Shown: positions 42,909-51,591 of the stretch, in pieces
Numbering within the stretch: position 1 is the first letter of the stretch
How the letters are laid out: each line of letters starts with the position of its first letter
DNA from: Methylomonas sp.
Lineage (GTDB): Bacteria > Pseudomonadota > Gammaproteobacteria > Methylococcales > Methylomonadaceae
DNA: 62,439 nucleotides
Assembly: GCF_023228165.1 (NCBI RefSeq)
Contig: NZ_JALOBS010000031.1
Location: forward strand, 1 to 62,439
Direction: 5' to 3'
Notes under the pieces: generated by a model
What the model was told of the DNA's origin: nothing
Databases searched by the model: none
The model's input: only the letters and a program-made list of their open reading frames with translations
Program-made: the position numbers and the translations under genes

Positions 42909-43880
42909 GTGGATAATTTCAGTTCTATTATTGGTCAATCCCCTGCTCTGGAAGCATTGATTCGTAGTGCCCGTATGGTTGCTGCAACCGATGTAACCGT
43001 GCTAATCAAAGGAGAAACCGGCACTGGAAAGGAAGTCCTAGCAAGCGCCATTCAAAAGGATAGCCCCAGAGCCAACAAACCCTTCATTGTACTTAACTGT
43101 GCCGCATTACCGGAAGGACTGGTGGAATCCGAGATTTTCGGCCATAAAAAGGGTGCATTTACCGGCGCCACTTCAGACAAACAAGGCTTGTTTCAAGCAG
43201 CGGACGGTGGCACCCTGTTTTTGGACGAGATCAACTCTCTACCGTTAACCATTCAATCCAAGCTGCTACGTTTTTTAGAATCCGGCGAATGCCTGCCAGT
43301 CGGCAGCACCAAGCCTTATCGGGTTAACGTTCGAGTAATTGCAGCCACTAACTCCGACCTGGAAAAACAAATCGAATCGGGTGAATTCCGCCGCGACTTA
43401 TATTTTCGCTTAAATGTCGTTCCGCTGGAATTACCCGCCTTGCATGAACGCAGTGAAGATATCGAAATTTTGGCTAAACATTTTTTCGCCCACTTTTCCG
43501 AAGCCCATTCGCTGCAATCGCCTACTTTTAGCAAACATGCTCTTAAAGCACTCAAGACGCATAAATGGCCGGGCAACGTGCGCGAATTACGCAATTTGTG
43601 CGAACGCCTGAGTATTTTGTTGGCCGGCAGAGTGATCGAACCGGAGAATTTGCCGCATGAATTCACTCACGGCAAAGAAAGCAGCAACGCCACAACCACC
43701 ACGGCAACCGACTTCAGATTGCCGGAAACAGGCTTACAACTGGATGCGCTTGAAGCCAACATGATCCATCAAGCCCTGGCCCGCACCAATGGCAATCGCA
43801 GCAAATCCGCCCGACTGTTAGGCATCTCCAGAGACACCCTGCTGTACCGTATCCAAAAACACGGCTTGGCAACTCATTAA
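42909..43880 (+). CDS. Sigma-54 activator lacking a sensor domain
   Basis: The 323-residue protein starts directly with the AAA+ domain. Walker A is GETGTGKE near residue 40, the sigma-54 loop is GAFTGAT near 85, and Walker B is GGTLFLDEIN near 105. A Fis-type helix-turn-helix ends it (NRSKSARLLGISRDTLLYRIQ). There is no receiver, GAF or PAS domain in front, so like PspF it must be controlled by another protein or be constitutively active. The start is GTG at 42909, with GAGAGG eight or so bases upstream. Targets are unknown; a candidate sigma-54 promoter exists in the window at 324-339. Confidence 0.92.
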   Translation: MDNFSSIIGQSPALEALIRSARMVAATDVTVLIKGETGTGKEVLASAIQKDSPRANKPFIVLNCAALPEGLVESEIFGHKKGAFTGATSDKQGLFQAADGGTLFLDEINSLPLTIQSKLLRFLESGECLPVGSTKPYRVNVRVIAATNSDLEKQIESGEFRRDLYFRLNVVPLELPALHERSEDIEILAKHFFAHFSEAHSLQSPTFSKHALKALKTHKWPGNVRELRNLCERLSILLAGRVIEPENLPHEFTHGKESSNATTTTATDFRLPETGLQLDALEANMIHQALARTNGNRSKSARLLGISRDTLLYRIQKHGLATH

Positions 43881-43892
43881 GCGTTTCTTCTG

Positions 43893-43921
43893 GTTGCGGA
43901 GACAACATCTCCGCAACTTTT
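43893..43921 (+). terminator. Terminator after the sigma-54 activator
   Basis: GTTGCGGAGA (43893-43902) and TCTCCGCAAC (43908-43917) form a perfect 10-bp stem with a 5-base loop, followed by TTTT. It lies 12 bases past the activator stop codon, before the convergent PP2C gene. Confidence 0.85.
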
Positions 43922-43930
43922 CATAAAACC

Positions 43931-44671
43931 CTAGCGTTTCCTCACCCACTGCACCGTACAGTTATCGCTTTTACCCTGCGCCCGCAAAATGGTCATTTGC
44001 GCCATTTTTTTAAGTTCGTCTTTGCCGCTGGCCGGCTGGGACAACTGCAAAAACTCCTGTTCTTTTATGCATTCCCAAAAGCCATCACTACACAGAATAA
44101 AGGTCTCTCCCGAGCGCATGGCGGGAAATACCCTAATATCCACGCTAGGTGTGCTTAGCACATTTATACTGCGGGTCAGTTTATTTTGTTCCGGATGTAT
44201 GCCCATCTCCCATTCGCTGATTTCACCTTCGTCAAATAGCCGTTGCGTAAAGGAATGGTCTTTAGTGCGCCAGAGAACTTGCGAAGGATTAAGACGATAA
44301 ATCCGGGAATCGCCACAATGGGCAGTAATGATGCGCTTATCATCCAGATACAAAATGGCGCAAGTTGTATGCGCATCGGACGCGAAGGAATCGCCATCGA
44401 ATAACTCCCGCATTCGGTTAACCGCTGCAGCTATCCATTCCCGCACACCCTGCTCGGGCTGCTGAATAATACGGCCCTGATAAGGTTGGGCTTGTTCGAT
44501 CAAGCCTTTGCAAAAATACCGCGAAGCTTTCTCACCGGCCTGGTGCCCCCCCAAACCGTCCGCCACCACAAATACTGCGTAGTCGGCGCACACCCTATGC
44601 GCCATGCAATCCTGGTTGATCTCCCGGTCGCCCACCGATGATAATTGATAGAACTCCAATGCCGTCTGCAT
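43931..44671 (-). CDS. PP2C-family Ser/Thr protein phosphatase
   Basis: The 246-residue soluble phosphatase has the PP2C motifs GDREINQD near residue 15, VVADGLGGHQAG near 38, ITAHCGDSRIYRL near 115 and LCSDGFWE near 200, which bind two metal ions. Similar stand-alone enzymes (Stp/PppA type) reverse Hanks-kinase phosphorylation, so the kinase fusion at 1523 is one possible counterpart in this genome. Its ATG starts 4 bases after the pdxJ stop codon, so it is the last gene of the lepA-to-pdxJ run. Confidence 0.92.
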   Translation of the reverse strand: MQTALEFYQLSSVGDREINQDCMAHRVCADYAVFVVADGLGGHQAGEKASRYFCKGLIEQAQPYQGRIIQQPEQGVREWIAAAVNRMRELFDGDSFASDAHTTCAILYLDDKRIITAHCGDSRIYRLNPSQVLWRTKDHSFTQRLFDEGEISEWEMGIHPEQNKLTRSINVLSTPSVDIRVFPAMRSGETFILCSDGFWECIKEQEFLQLSQPASGKDELKKMAQMTILRAQGKSDNCTVQWVRKR

Positions 44672-44675
44672 ACGC

Positions 44676-45419
44676 TTAACCGTGCAAACGCGCTTCCCGC
44701 ATCACCTGCTTCAGGTCGCGCACCGCTTGCGCCAACCCCGAGAATACCGCTTGAGCAATAATGGAATGCCCTATATTTAATTCCACGACAGGCATAATCC
44801 GGCATATCGCGGCCACATTGTGGATATTTAAACCATGCCCGGCGTTGACTTGCAAACCCGCCTGAAAAGCATAATCCGCCGCTTGTTGAATACGTTGCAG
44901 CTCCAGTTTTTGCTCCGCCGAGGTTCTCGCATCCGCATAGCGACCGGTATGCAATTCAATCACCGGCGCACCGACTTTTACAGCGGCATCAATTTGCGCA
45001 AGTTCAGGATCGATAAATAATGACACTTCCACGCCCGCAGCCGCCAAAGCCCGACAGGCATCCTGCATTTTCCACGGCGCGGCCAGCACATCCAAACCGC
45101 CTTCGGTGGTTAATTCCTCCCGACGCTCCGGCACCAAACAACAAGCCTGCGGCTTGACTTGCAGGGCAATTTCGATCATGGCGTCAGTAACCGCCATTTC
45201 CAGATTCAACTTACTGTGCAGCATATCCTTTAATAGAAAAATATCCCTATCCTGTATATGACGCCTGTCCTCCCGCAAATGCGCGGTAATGCTATCGGCC
45301 CCGGCCTGTTCAGCCACCAATGCAGCCTGGATAGGCTCTGGATAACGGGTTCCCCTGGCCTGGCGCAGGGTTGCGACATGGTCAATATTTACGCCTAATA
45401 AAATAATTTGTTTTTCCAT
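44676..45419 (-). CDS. pdxJ: Pyridoxine 5'-phosphate synthase
   Basis: The 247-residue TIM-barrel enzyme makes pyridoxine 5'-phosphate from deoxyxylulose phosphate and 3-amino-2-oxopropyl phosphate. Signatures are LGVNIDHVATLRQARGT at residues 7-23, AGADSITAHLREDRRHI, CLVPERREELTTEGG and VNAGHGLN. Following recO, as here, is the common gammaproteobacterial order. Unusually, a 98-base heptanucleotide repeat lies between recO and this gene, ending 45 bases before the ATG. A TTGACA on minus (45457-45452) lies between repeat and gene, but no -10 at proper spacing was seen. Confidence 0.96.
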   Translation of the reverse strand: MEKQIILLGVNIDHVATLRQARGTRYPEPIQAALVAEQAGADSITAHLREDRRHIQDRDIFLLKDMLHSKLNLEMAVTDAMIEIALQVKPQACCLVPERREELTTEGGLDVLAAPWKMQDACRALAAAGVEVSLFIDPELAQIDAAVKVGAPVIELHTGRYADARTSAEQKLELQRIQQAADYAFQAGLQVNAGHGLNIHNVAAICRIMPVVELNIGHSIIAQAVFSGLAQAVRDLKQVMREARLHG

Positions 45420-45464
45420 ACCTGTTTCTGTGTGTATACGCGGTTATTTAATGTCAACCCGCTC

Positions 45465-45562
45465 TTTCGTCTTTCGTCTTTCGTCTTTCGTCTTTCGTCT
45501 TTCGTCTTTCGTCTTTCGTCTTTCGTCTTTCGTCTTTCGTCTTTCGTCTTTCGTCTTTCGTC
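45465..45562. repeat. Heptanucleotide tandem repeat, 14 copies
   Basis: Fourteen perfect head-to-tail copies of TTTCGTC (GACGAAA on minus) fill exactly 98 bases. The array begins at the first base past the recO coding region, so its last base is part of the TAG stop codon, and it ends 45 bases before the pdxJ ATG. The heptamer has no stop in any frame on plus, producing a spurious repetitive reading frame. Perfect short arrays of this size change length by polymerase slippage. Here the effect would be on recO-pdxJ mRNA spacing or structure. Confidence 0.97.
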
Positions 45563-46263
45563 TACAAATATTTAATCATCTTTGCCAGCACTTCACGACT
45601 TTGCAATGGTTTGCCTTGCAAATGCACGTCCAGCATCGCTCGTAAAAACTGTTTTGCCTCCAGCAGCGCGGCCCCCTGTAATTGCGTCTTGACACTCAGC
45701 ATCCGCAGACTGGCACCGCTAATACAACCTTCGCCGTCTTCGACCAAGCCAACATTAGCCTTAAAACTGTAACGACTCAGCCTATCAACCTCTTGATCCC
45801 GGTGATCGACGACCAAATCCACGGCATAGCCGCATGCCTCCAGCACTTCCAGTTCAAAATAACGTAATGCCTGCTCGATATTCAAGCCCTCGCGCAATTC
45901 GCCCAGACAAGCCTGGTAACCGGCGAATAGTTCCGGATGTGGATCATTTCGAAACAAAAACCGTTGCAACAACTCATTGAGATAAAAACCGCAATACAAG
46001 GCGAGCCGCTGCAATGCGTAATTACAGACAAATTCCGTCTGGGTGAGAATTTTTAGCTCGCTTTTATCCAGATAGGAGATATGCAATAAGCTGAAGGGCA
46101 ATAACATGCCGGCCAGTTTTGACTTTTGCTGACGCACACCTTTGGCCAAGACTGAAACGATGCCGAAATCGCGCGTGTAAACCTCCAACAACCGGCTGGT
46201 TTCGCGATATGGCCGGTGCTGTAAAATGAATGCCGGCTGCAGGTAGACAGCGGATTCGCTCAT
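45562..46263 (-). CDS. recO: DNA repair protein RecO
   Basis: The 233-residue protein loads RecA with RecR on gaps covered by single-strand-binding protein. The N-terminal OB fold is marked by PAFILQHRPYRETSRLLEVYTRDFG, then VLAKGVR; a helical domain follows (YLNELLQRFL). The zinc-finger cysteines of some RecO proteins are missing, as in most gammaproteobacterial forms. The ATG begins three bases after the era stop. Its TAG stop shares one base with the heptanucleotide array, so array changes leave the protein intact. Confidence 0.95.
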   Translation of the reverse strand: MSESAVYLQPAFILQHRPYRETSRLLEVYTRDFGIVSVLAKGVRQQKSKLAGMLLPFSLLHISYLDKSELKILTQTEFVCNYALQRLALYCGFYLNELLQRFLFRNDPHPELFAGYQACLGELREGLNIEQALRYFELEVLEACGYAVDLVVDHRDQEVDRLSRYSFKANVGLVEDGEGCISGASLRMLSVKTQLQGAALLEAKQFLRAMLDVHLQGKPLQSREVLAKMIKYL

Positions 46264-46266
46264 GGC

Positions 46267-47154
46267 TTATTCGGTATCGATAAAGCCTAAACCTTGCAGA
46301 GCACGCTCGTTATCCGACCAACCTTTTTTCACTTTTACCCACAACTGCAGAAAGACTTTTTGACCGATCAGTTTTTCGATATCCAGACGGGCTTCCGTTC
46401 CGATTTTTTTCAGCATCTCGCCTTGTTTACCGATCACGATGCTTTTTTGGCTGCTGCGCTCCACCCAGATATTGGCATAGATTTTACAAATTCCGGGATG
46501 CTCTTCGTACAACTCTATTTCCACTGTCATTGCATAGGGCAATTCATCCCCCAAACGGCGCGTAAGCTTTTCCCGTACGATTTCCGCCGCAAAAAAGCGC
46601 TCCGGCCGGTCGGTGATTTGGTCTTCGGGATAAATCAACTCGCCTTCAGGTAACAAAGCCATGATGTGCTGTTCCAGCACATCCAGGTTGGTATTTTTTA
46701 AAGCCGAAACCGGCACGATTTGCTCGAAAGGATACTTCTGTTTGGCTTCAGCAAAAAAGGCCATCACTGCTTGTCTATCCTTAATTTTATCAACCTTGTT
46801 GATAACCAAAATCACCGGCAGTCCAGCGGCCTCCAGCTTTTTGAAAATCCGCTCGTCATATTCATGCCAATACAATCCATCCAATACCCACACCACCACA
46901 TCCACCCCCAACAAGGTGCTATCGGCGGTTTTATTCAAGTAGCGGTTCAATACCTTTTTTTCATCACTATGCATACCAGGCGTATCCATGAAGATTGCCT
47001 GGCCAGCTTCGCTGGTTTTGATACCCCGGATGCGATGCCGGGTGGTTTGAGGTTTTCTGGAGGTAATACTAAGCTTTTGGCCTAGCAAATGGTTCATCAA
47101 AGTCGATTTGCCGACATTCGGCCTACCGATTAATGCGACATATCCGCAATTCAT
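46267..47154 (-). CDS. era: GTPase Era
   Basis: The 295-residue GTPase binds 16S rRNA near its 3' end and helps assemble the 30S subunit. GTPase motifs are GRPNVGKST (residue 8), DTPGMH (near 58) and NKVD (near 120). A C-terminal KH domain holds the SQKSIVIGKQGEMLK segment near 235. The ATG overlaps the rnc stop codon in TAATG, consistent with the rnc-era-recO operon. Confidence 0.97.
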   Translation of the reverse strand: MNCGYVALIGRPNVGKSTLMNHLLGQKLSITSRKPQTTRHRIRGIKTSEAGQAIFMDTPGMHSDEKKVLNRYLNKTADSTLLGVDVVVWVLDGLYWHEYDERIFKKLEAAGLPVILVINKVDKIKDRQAVMAFFAEAKQKYPFEQIVPVSALKNTNLDVLEQHIMALLPEGELIYPEDQITDRPERFFAAEIVREKLTRRLGDELPYAMTVEIELYEEHPGICKIYANIWVERSSQKSIVIGKQGEMLKKIGTEARLDIEKLIGQKVFLQLWVKVKKGWSDNERALQGLGFIDTE

Positions 47155-47834
47155 TAGTCCTGATCTTCTAGAAAAATTAACATGCTTTCCGCGGCGGCCT
47201 GCTCCGCTTTTTTACGGGAAATCCCAACACCCTGGGTGGTTTCGGCAGTAATCGGCACCCGGCATTTGACCTCGAACGTTTGCGCATGGTCTGCACCAGA
47301 CATGCTGACCAATTCGTAAACGGGCAGTTCCTTTTTCCGGGCCTGCATCAGCTCCTGCAAACGGGTCTTAGGGTCTTTGTTCCAGGTGTCCAGCTTGATC
47401 TCCGCGAATTTTTCGGCGAACAAATTCAGAATCCATTGCCTGCAAACATCCACCCCACTATCAAGCAATATGGCGCCCATAATGGCTTCCAGGGCATCCG
47501 ACAAAATCGAATCACGCCGAAAACCACCGCTTTTCAACTCTCCGGAACCCAGAATTAAATAATCGCCCAAATTATGCTGCCGGGCTAATTCGGCCAAGGA
47601 GGTTTGATTAACCAGACTGGCCCGCAAACGGCTCAATACACCTTCGCCCACACTTGGAAATTGCGAGTACAACCTTTCCGCCACCACAAACCCCAAGACC
47701 GAGTCGCCGAGATATTCAAGTCGTTCGTTATTTTTGGCTCCTGCGCTACGGTGGGTTAATGCGGTCTTAAACAATTGGGGCTGACTAAACGTTAGCCCCA
47801 GCTTTCTGGCCAGTTCTTCCGGTTTTTTAATCAC
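47154..47834 (-). CDS. rnc: Ribonuclease III
   Basis: The 226-residue enzyme cuts double-stranded RNA, including rRNA precursors. The catalytic signature NERLEYLGDSVLGF is near residue 37, with the second acidic set in DALEAIMGAILLD near 115. The double-stranded RNA-binding domain (about 155-225) ends GISRKKAEQAAAESML. The GTG start overlaps the stop of the DUF4845 gene by four bases (GTGA). Confidence 0.97.
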   Translation of the reverse strand: MIKKPEELARKLGLTFSQPQLFKTALTHRSAGAKNNERLEYLGDSVLGFVVAERLYSQFPSVGEGVLSRLRASLVNQTSLAELARQHNLGDYLILGSGELKSGGFRRDSILSDALEAIMGAILLDSGVDVCRQWILNLFAEKFAEIKLDTWNKDPKTRLQELMQARKKELPVYELVSMSGADHAQTFEVKCRVPITAETTQGVGISRKKAEQAAAESMLIFLEDQD

Positions 47835-48208
47835 CTGCCACCAGCTTCAAATCCTTCATGAAACTCAACCAACACACTTAAATTACCCACCATGTGTTCA
47901 ACCCGCTCGTAATCGATGTCCACTTTGACGTAACCCGGCTGAGCTATAATTTTAACGTCGTCTCCAGTTACGTAGTCGACATAATTCATATCGAAGCGTT
48001 TCAACAAGCTATTCAAAATTTCAGCCCTGGATTTGCTGGTAATGTCGGTGGTATTCTCCACCGCGTCCAACGCATTAACCACTTTACTGTGATTAAAATA
48101 GATAGGGCCGATTTTCAGCACCAGCATGGTAAAAAACGCAATCAGCCCCAACAACAAAACCAATGAAATAAAGGTTAAGCCTTGTTGTTTATAAGGTGAA
48201 ACTTGCAT
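47831..48208 (-). CDS. DUF4845 membrane protein
   Basis: This 125-residue protein has a short basic N-terminus, one membrane helix (about 11-31, FISLVLLLGLIAFFTMLVLKIGP) and a small periplasmic domain. It fits the DUF4845 family, commonly found between lepB and rnc in gammaproteobacteria; the function is unknown. Start ATG at 48208 is chosen for GGGAGA seven bases upstream; the open frame extends a further 21 codons without SD. The N-terminus resembles a type IV pilin-like leader only loosely. Confidence 0.85.
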   Translation of the reverse strand: MQVSPYKQQGLTFISLVLLLGLIAFFTMLVLKIGPIYFNHSKVVNALDAVENTTDITSKSRAEILNSLLKRFDMNYVDYVTGDDVKIIAQPGYVKVDIDYERVEHMVGNLSVLVEFHEGFEAGGR

Positions 48209-48236
48209 ACCGGTCTCCCGCTTCAATTTAATTGGT

Positions 48237-49013
48237 TCATTCCAGAATAGTGCCGATTCGATCAAAAGCAATGCCCTTATTTTGCAAGTCCCAATTCATC
48301 CAGATGAAAAAGGCCTTACCCACTAAATTGGCTTCCGGCACGGTACCCCAATATCGGCTGTCGTTACTGTTATCCCGGTTATCGCCCATCACAAAATATT
48401 GGCCTTGCGGCACCACAAATACATCTTCGACGGTAGGCACGCCGGGGCTAATCAAAATCGAATGCTTAACGCCGGTCAAATCCTCTTCCAGACGTTCAGC
48501 TCCAGTCATATTCATACCCTGGCCTACTCCTTGATAGCGGCCAAGCGAAGTCTGCGCAATCGGCTGGCCGTTAACATACAGTTTCTTGTCAAAATAGGCG
48601 ACCCGGTCGCCAGGCAGGCCAATCACTCGTTTGATGTAATCCACGGTCGGCTGTTTCGGAAAACGAAACACCACGATATCGCCTCGTTCCGGCTCTCCCA
48701 TTTCGATGACTTTATCGTTCAACACCGGCAGGCGCACGCCATAGGTAAATTTATTGACCAAAATAAAGTCGCCCACCAATAAAGTCGGCATCATGGAACC
48801 GGACGGAATCCGAAACGGCTCCACCAGAAACGACCGCAGTAATAAAACAATGAACACAACCGGAAAGAACGAGCGCGCATATTCCACCAACAACGGTTCC
48901 TTGTCGATCGAATAAGGCTGATGCGCATATTTTAAATACAAACAATAGCCGCCCCAGACGATACCGGTCACAAAAGTGGCCATCACCAGAAAAAAAGAAA
49001 AATCGTAATCCAT
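48237..49013 (-). CDS. lepB: Signal peptidase I
   Basis: The 258-residue inner-membrane protease removes signal peptides of exported proteins. Two membrane helices (about 5-25 and 45-65) are followed by the periplasmic domain. The nucleophile Ser is in RIPSGSMMPTL near residue 91 and the general base Lys in DYIKRVIGLPGD near 146; the C-terminal FVMGDNRDNSNDSRYWG box is intact. It lies 14 bases after lepA and before the DUF4845 gene. Confidence 0.97.
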   Translation of the reverse strand: MDYDFSFFLVMATFVTGIVWGGYCLYLKYAHQPYSIDKEPLLVEYARSFFPVVFIVLLLRSFLVEPFRIPSGSMMPTLLVGDFILVNKFTYGVRLPVLNDKVIEMGEPERGDIVVFRFPKQPTVDYIKRVIGLPGDRVAYFDKKLYVNGQPIAQTSLGRYQGVGQGMNMTGAERLEEDLTGVKHSILISPGVPTVEDVFVVPQGQYFVMGDNRDNSNDSRYWGTVPEANLVGKAFFIWMNWDLQNKGIAFDRIGTILE

Positions 49014-49027
49014 AAGTTTTACTGCCG

Positions 49028-50827
49028 TTATTCTTTATTAACCTGCAACACCGCCAGAAACGCTTCCTGCGGAATCTCAATACTACCCACCTGTTTCATA
49101 CGTTTTTTACCCGCCTTTTGCTTTTCCAACAGCTTTTTCTTACGGGTAATATCGCCACCATAACACTTGGCCGTGACATTTTTGCGCATGGCTTTTACGG
49201 TTGAACGGGCAATCACTTTTGAGCCGATCGCCGCTTGAATCGCCACCTCATACATCTGTCGCGGAATCAGGTCTTTCATTTTCTCGACCAAATCTCGACC
49301 ACGGTTCTGACTCAAGTCCCGATGCACGATAATCGACAAAGCGTCGACTTTATCGCCATTGATCAACACATCCAGCTTGACCAGCGGGGACGGATCGAAA
49401 CGCAAGAATTCGTAATCGAACGACGCATAACCGCGACTAACCGATTTCAAGCGGTCAAAAAAATCCAGCACCACTTCACTCATCGGCAACTCGTAACTCA
49501 GCGAGACCTGGGCACCGACATATTGCATGTTTTTCTGCACGCCGCGTTTTTCGATACACAGGTTGATGACATTGCCCAAATAGGTCTGCGGCACCAGTAT
49601 ATTCGCCAGAATGATGGGCTCGCGGATCTCCACGATAGTACCAGCATCGGGCAGCTTGGCCGGATTATCCACCATAACCACTTCGCCGCCATGGGTTTCC
49701 ACTTCGTAGACTACCGTGGGTGCCGTGGTAATCAGATCGATATCATATTCACGTTCCAGACGTTCCTGAACGATTTCCATATGCAACATCCCCAGGAAAC
49801 CGCAGCGGAAACCGAACCCCAAGGCCTGAGACGTTTCAGCCTCGTAATTCAAGGCCGAATCGTTTAACCTGAGTTTATCCAGCGCTTCACGCATGTCGCC
49901 GAAATCGTCGGAACTGACCGGATACAAACCGGCAAACACCCGCGGCTGTACTTTTTCGAATCCAGGCAAGGCGGATGCGGCCGGATTATCGGTGGCAGTG
50001 ATGGTATCGCCCACCGGCGCGCCGAAAATATCCTTGATGCCAGCCACCATAAAACCGACTTCACCGGTGTTTAAACTCTGTTTTTCGAATGATTTCGGAG
50101 TATAAACACCCAGCTTTTCAACCAGAAACGACTTTCCGGTCGACATGACGGTTATCTTTTGTTTTTTACGTAAGCCACCGTTAACGATGCGCACCAAGGA
50201 CACCACGCCCAGATAATTATCGAACCAGGAGTCGATAATCAAGGCCTGCAACGGTAGATTCTGATCACCCTGCGGTGGCGGAATTTTCCGAATCAGTTGA
50301 TCCAACACCAATTCCACGCCAACACCGGTCTTGGCGCTGATTTTTAGCGCTTCGTCCGCGGGAATGCCTATCACATCCTCGATTTCCGCCATCACCCGCT
50401 CCGGTTCCGCGGACGGCAAGTCGATCTTATTTAAAACCGGCACGACTTCCAGACCTTGTTCGATGGCGGTATAGCAATTGGCCACGCTCTGCGCTTCCAC
50501 GCCTTGGGCCGCATCGACCACCAGCAAAGCGCCTTCGCAAGCCGCCAATGAGCGTGAAACCTCATAGGAAAAGTCCACGTGGCCTGGCGTATCGATAAAA
50601 TTGAGTTGATAGACTTCGCCGTCGCTGGCTTTGTAATCGAGGGTGACGCTTTGCGCCTTGATAGTAATACCCCGTTCGCGTTCCAGATCCATGGAATCTA
50701 AAACCTGGGCTTCCATCTCTCTAGCACTTAATCCCCCGCAAATTTGAATGAACCGATCCGCCAATGTCGATTTACCATGATCGATATGGGCGATGATAGA
50801 GAAATTTCTAATATGTTTTTGATCCAC
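49028..50827 (-). CDS. lepA: Elongation factor 4 (LepA)
   Basis: The 599-residue ribosomal GTPase has GTP motifs AHIDHGKST at residue 13, DTPGHVDF near 79 and LNKIDLP near 133, followed by EF-G-like domains and the LepA-specific C-terminal domain with CYGGDITRKKKLL near 560. It is the first gene of the lepA-lepB run. A terminator hairpin upstream (50852-50872) separates it from smc-zipA, so its promoter should lie in the remaining few bases or be read through from upstream. Confidence 0.98.
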   Translation of the reverse strand: MDQKHIRNFSIIAHIDHGKSTLADRFIQICGGLSAREMEAQVLDSMDLERERGITIKAQSVTLDYKASDGEVYQLNFIDTPGHVDFSYEVSRSLAACEGALLVVDAAQGVEAQSVANCYTAIEQGLEVVPVLNKIDLPSAEPERVMAEIEDVIGIPADEALKISAKTGVGVELVLDQLIRKIPPPQGDQNLPLQALIIDSWFDNYLGVVSLVRIVNGGLRKKQKITVMSTGKSFLVEKLGVYTPKSFEKQSLNTGEVGFMVAGIKDIFGAPVGDTITATDNPAASALPGFEKVQPRVFAGLYPVSSDDFGDMREALDKLRLNDSALNYEAETSQALGFGFRCGFLGMLHMEIVQERLEREYDIDLITTAPTVVYEVETHGGEVVMVDNPAKLPDAGTIVEIREPIILANILVPQTYLGNVINLCIEKRGVQKNMQYVGAQVSLSYELPMSEVVLDFFDRLKSVSRGYASFDYEFLRFDPSPLVKLDVLINGDKVDALSIIVHRDLSQNRGRDLVEKMKDLIPRQMYEVAIQAAIGSKVIARSTVKAMRKNVTAKCYGGDITRKKKLLEKQKAGKKRMKQVGSIEIPQEAFLAVLQVNKE

Positions 50828-50851
50828 TTACTAACTACTAATGTTAACTTG

Positions 50852-50872
50852 AAAAGAGGGCAGACCGCCCTC
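50852..50872 (-). terminator. Terminator between zipA and lepA
   Basis: GAGGGC (50856-50861) and GCCCTC (50867-50872) form a 6-bp GC-rich stem with a 5-base loop. Read on minus, TTTT follows directly (50855-50852). It lies 23 bases past the zipA stop codon and 24 bases before lepA. Confidence 0.7.
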
Positions 50873-50895
50873 GCCAGGTAGAGAACGGTTTACTA

Positions 50896-51591
50896 TCAGG
50901 CCAGCATTTGCCGGAATTGGGCGATGGTTTCGGCGGTTAAGGGCTGTCTTTGATTGTCCCAGACCACGCCGTCGAGCTCCATTGCCAATGCATCAATGGT
51001 TTCGATAAAGTCGTCGAACACCGCTAGAGGCTTATCTACCTCGCGGGGCTGCATATAAAATACGATACCCGGGCAATAAAATTCATCCAGATGGGTATCG
51101 GGAAAAGTACCGGGATCAATCATGCTAGCAACGGCAAAATCCACCAGGCGGTTTTTATCGATCCGTTCAAACACCTTTACGCTACCGTATTCCAGACCGA
51201 CGCGCTCAAAGGCGTCGAACAAGTCTTCACCATTGAAACCTTCATCGGCGCGGGCAACTAGGCTGAATTCGATCAGCGCCGGCAATGCGGTTTTGGGTTG
51301 ACCTTTCACCACATCTTGTTTGACGGGTTCTTTATGGGCCGGATTGATGGATTCGTCATCGAGTAAGGCATCGCCGTCGACCACATCGTGCAGCGGAAAA
51401 ATATCCATTTCATCGTCGCCATCGTCGACTTCAAAGTCATCGACCAGCCGATCGCTGTATTCGGAATCATCGAAATAATCGCCGGCTTCGCGCCGTTCGC
51501 GCAGCGTTTTAAAGAAATGCCATAACAGCATGCCGATCATTACCAGCATGCCGATCAAAATAATCACGACTCTTAATAATTCTTTATCCAT
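50896..51591 (-). CDS. zipA: Cell division protein ZipA
   Basis: The 231-residue protein anchors FtsZ to the membrane. One N-terminal helix (about 6-27) with a short outside end is followed by a charged, acidic linker (about 35-85, rich in Asp and Glu) and the C-terminal FtsZ-binding domain (about 100-231; VARADEGFNGEDLFDAFE). It is shorter than the E. coli protein of 328 residues because the Pro/Gln-rich linker is nearly absent. Its ATG overlaps the smc stop in TAATG; smc-zipA is a usual gammaproteobacterial order. Confidence 0.93.
   Translation of the reverse strand: MDKELLRVVIILIGMLVMIGMLLWHFFKTLRERREAGDYFDDSEYSDRLVDDFEVDDGDDEMDIFPLHDVVDGDALLDDESINPAHKEPVKQDVVKGQPKTALPALIEFSLVARADEGFNGEDLFDAFERVGLEYGSVKVFERIDKNRLVDFAVASMIDPGTFPDTHLDEFYCPGIVFYMQPREVDKPLAVFDDFIETIDALAMELDGVVWDNQRQPLTAETIAQFRQMLA

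Noticed and set aside
45430..45645. 71-codon frame with repeats of SFVFRLS
   Set aside because: The frame exists only because the 7-base repeat has no stop in any frame; it runs antisense into recO and lacks a start signal.
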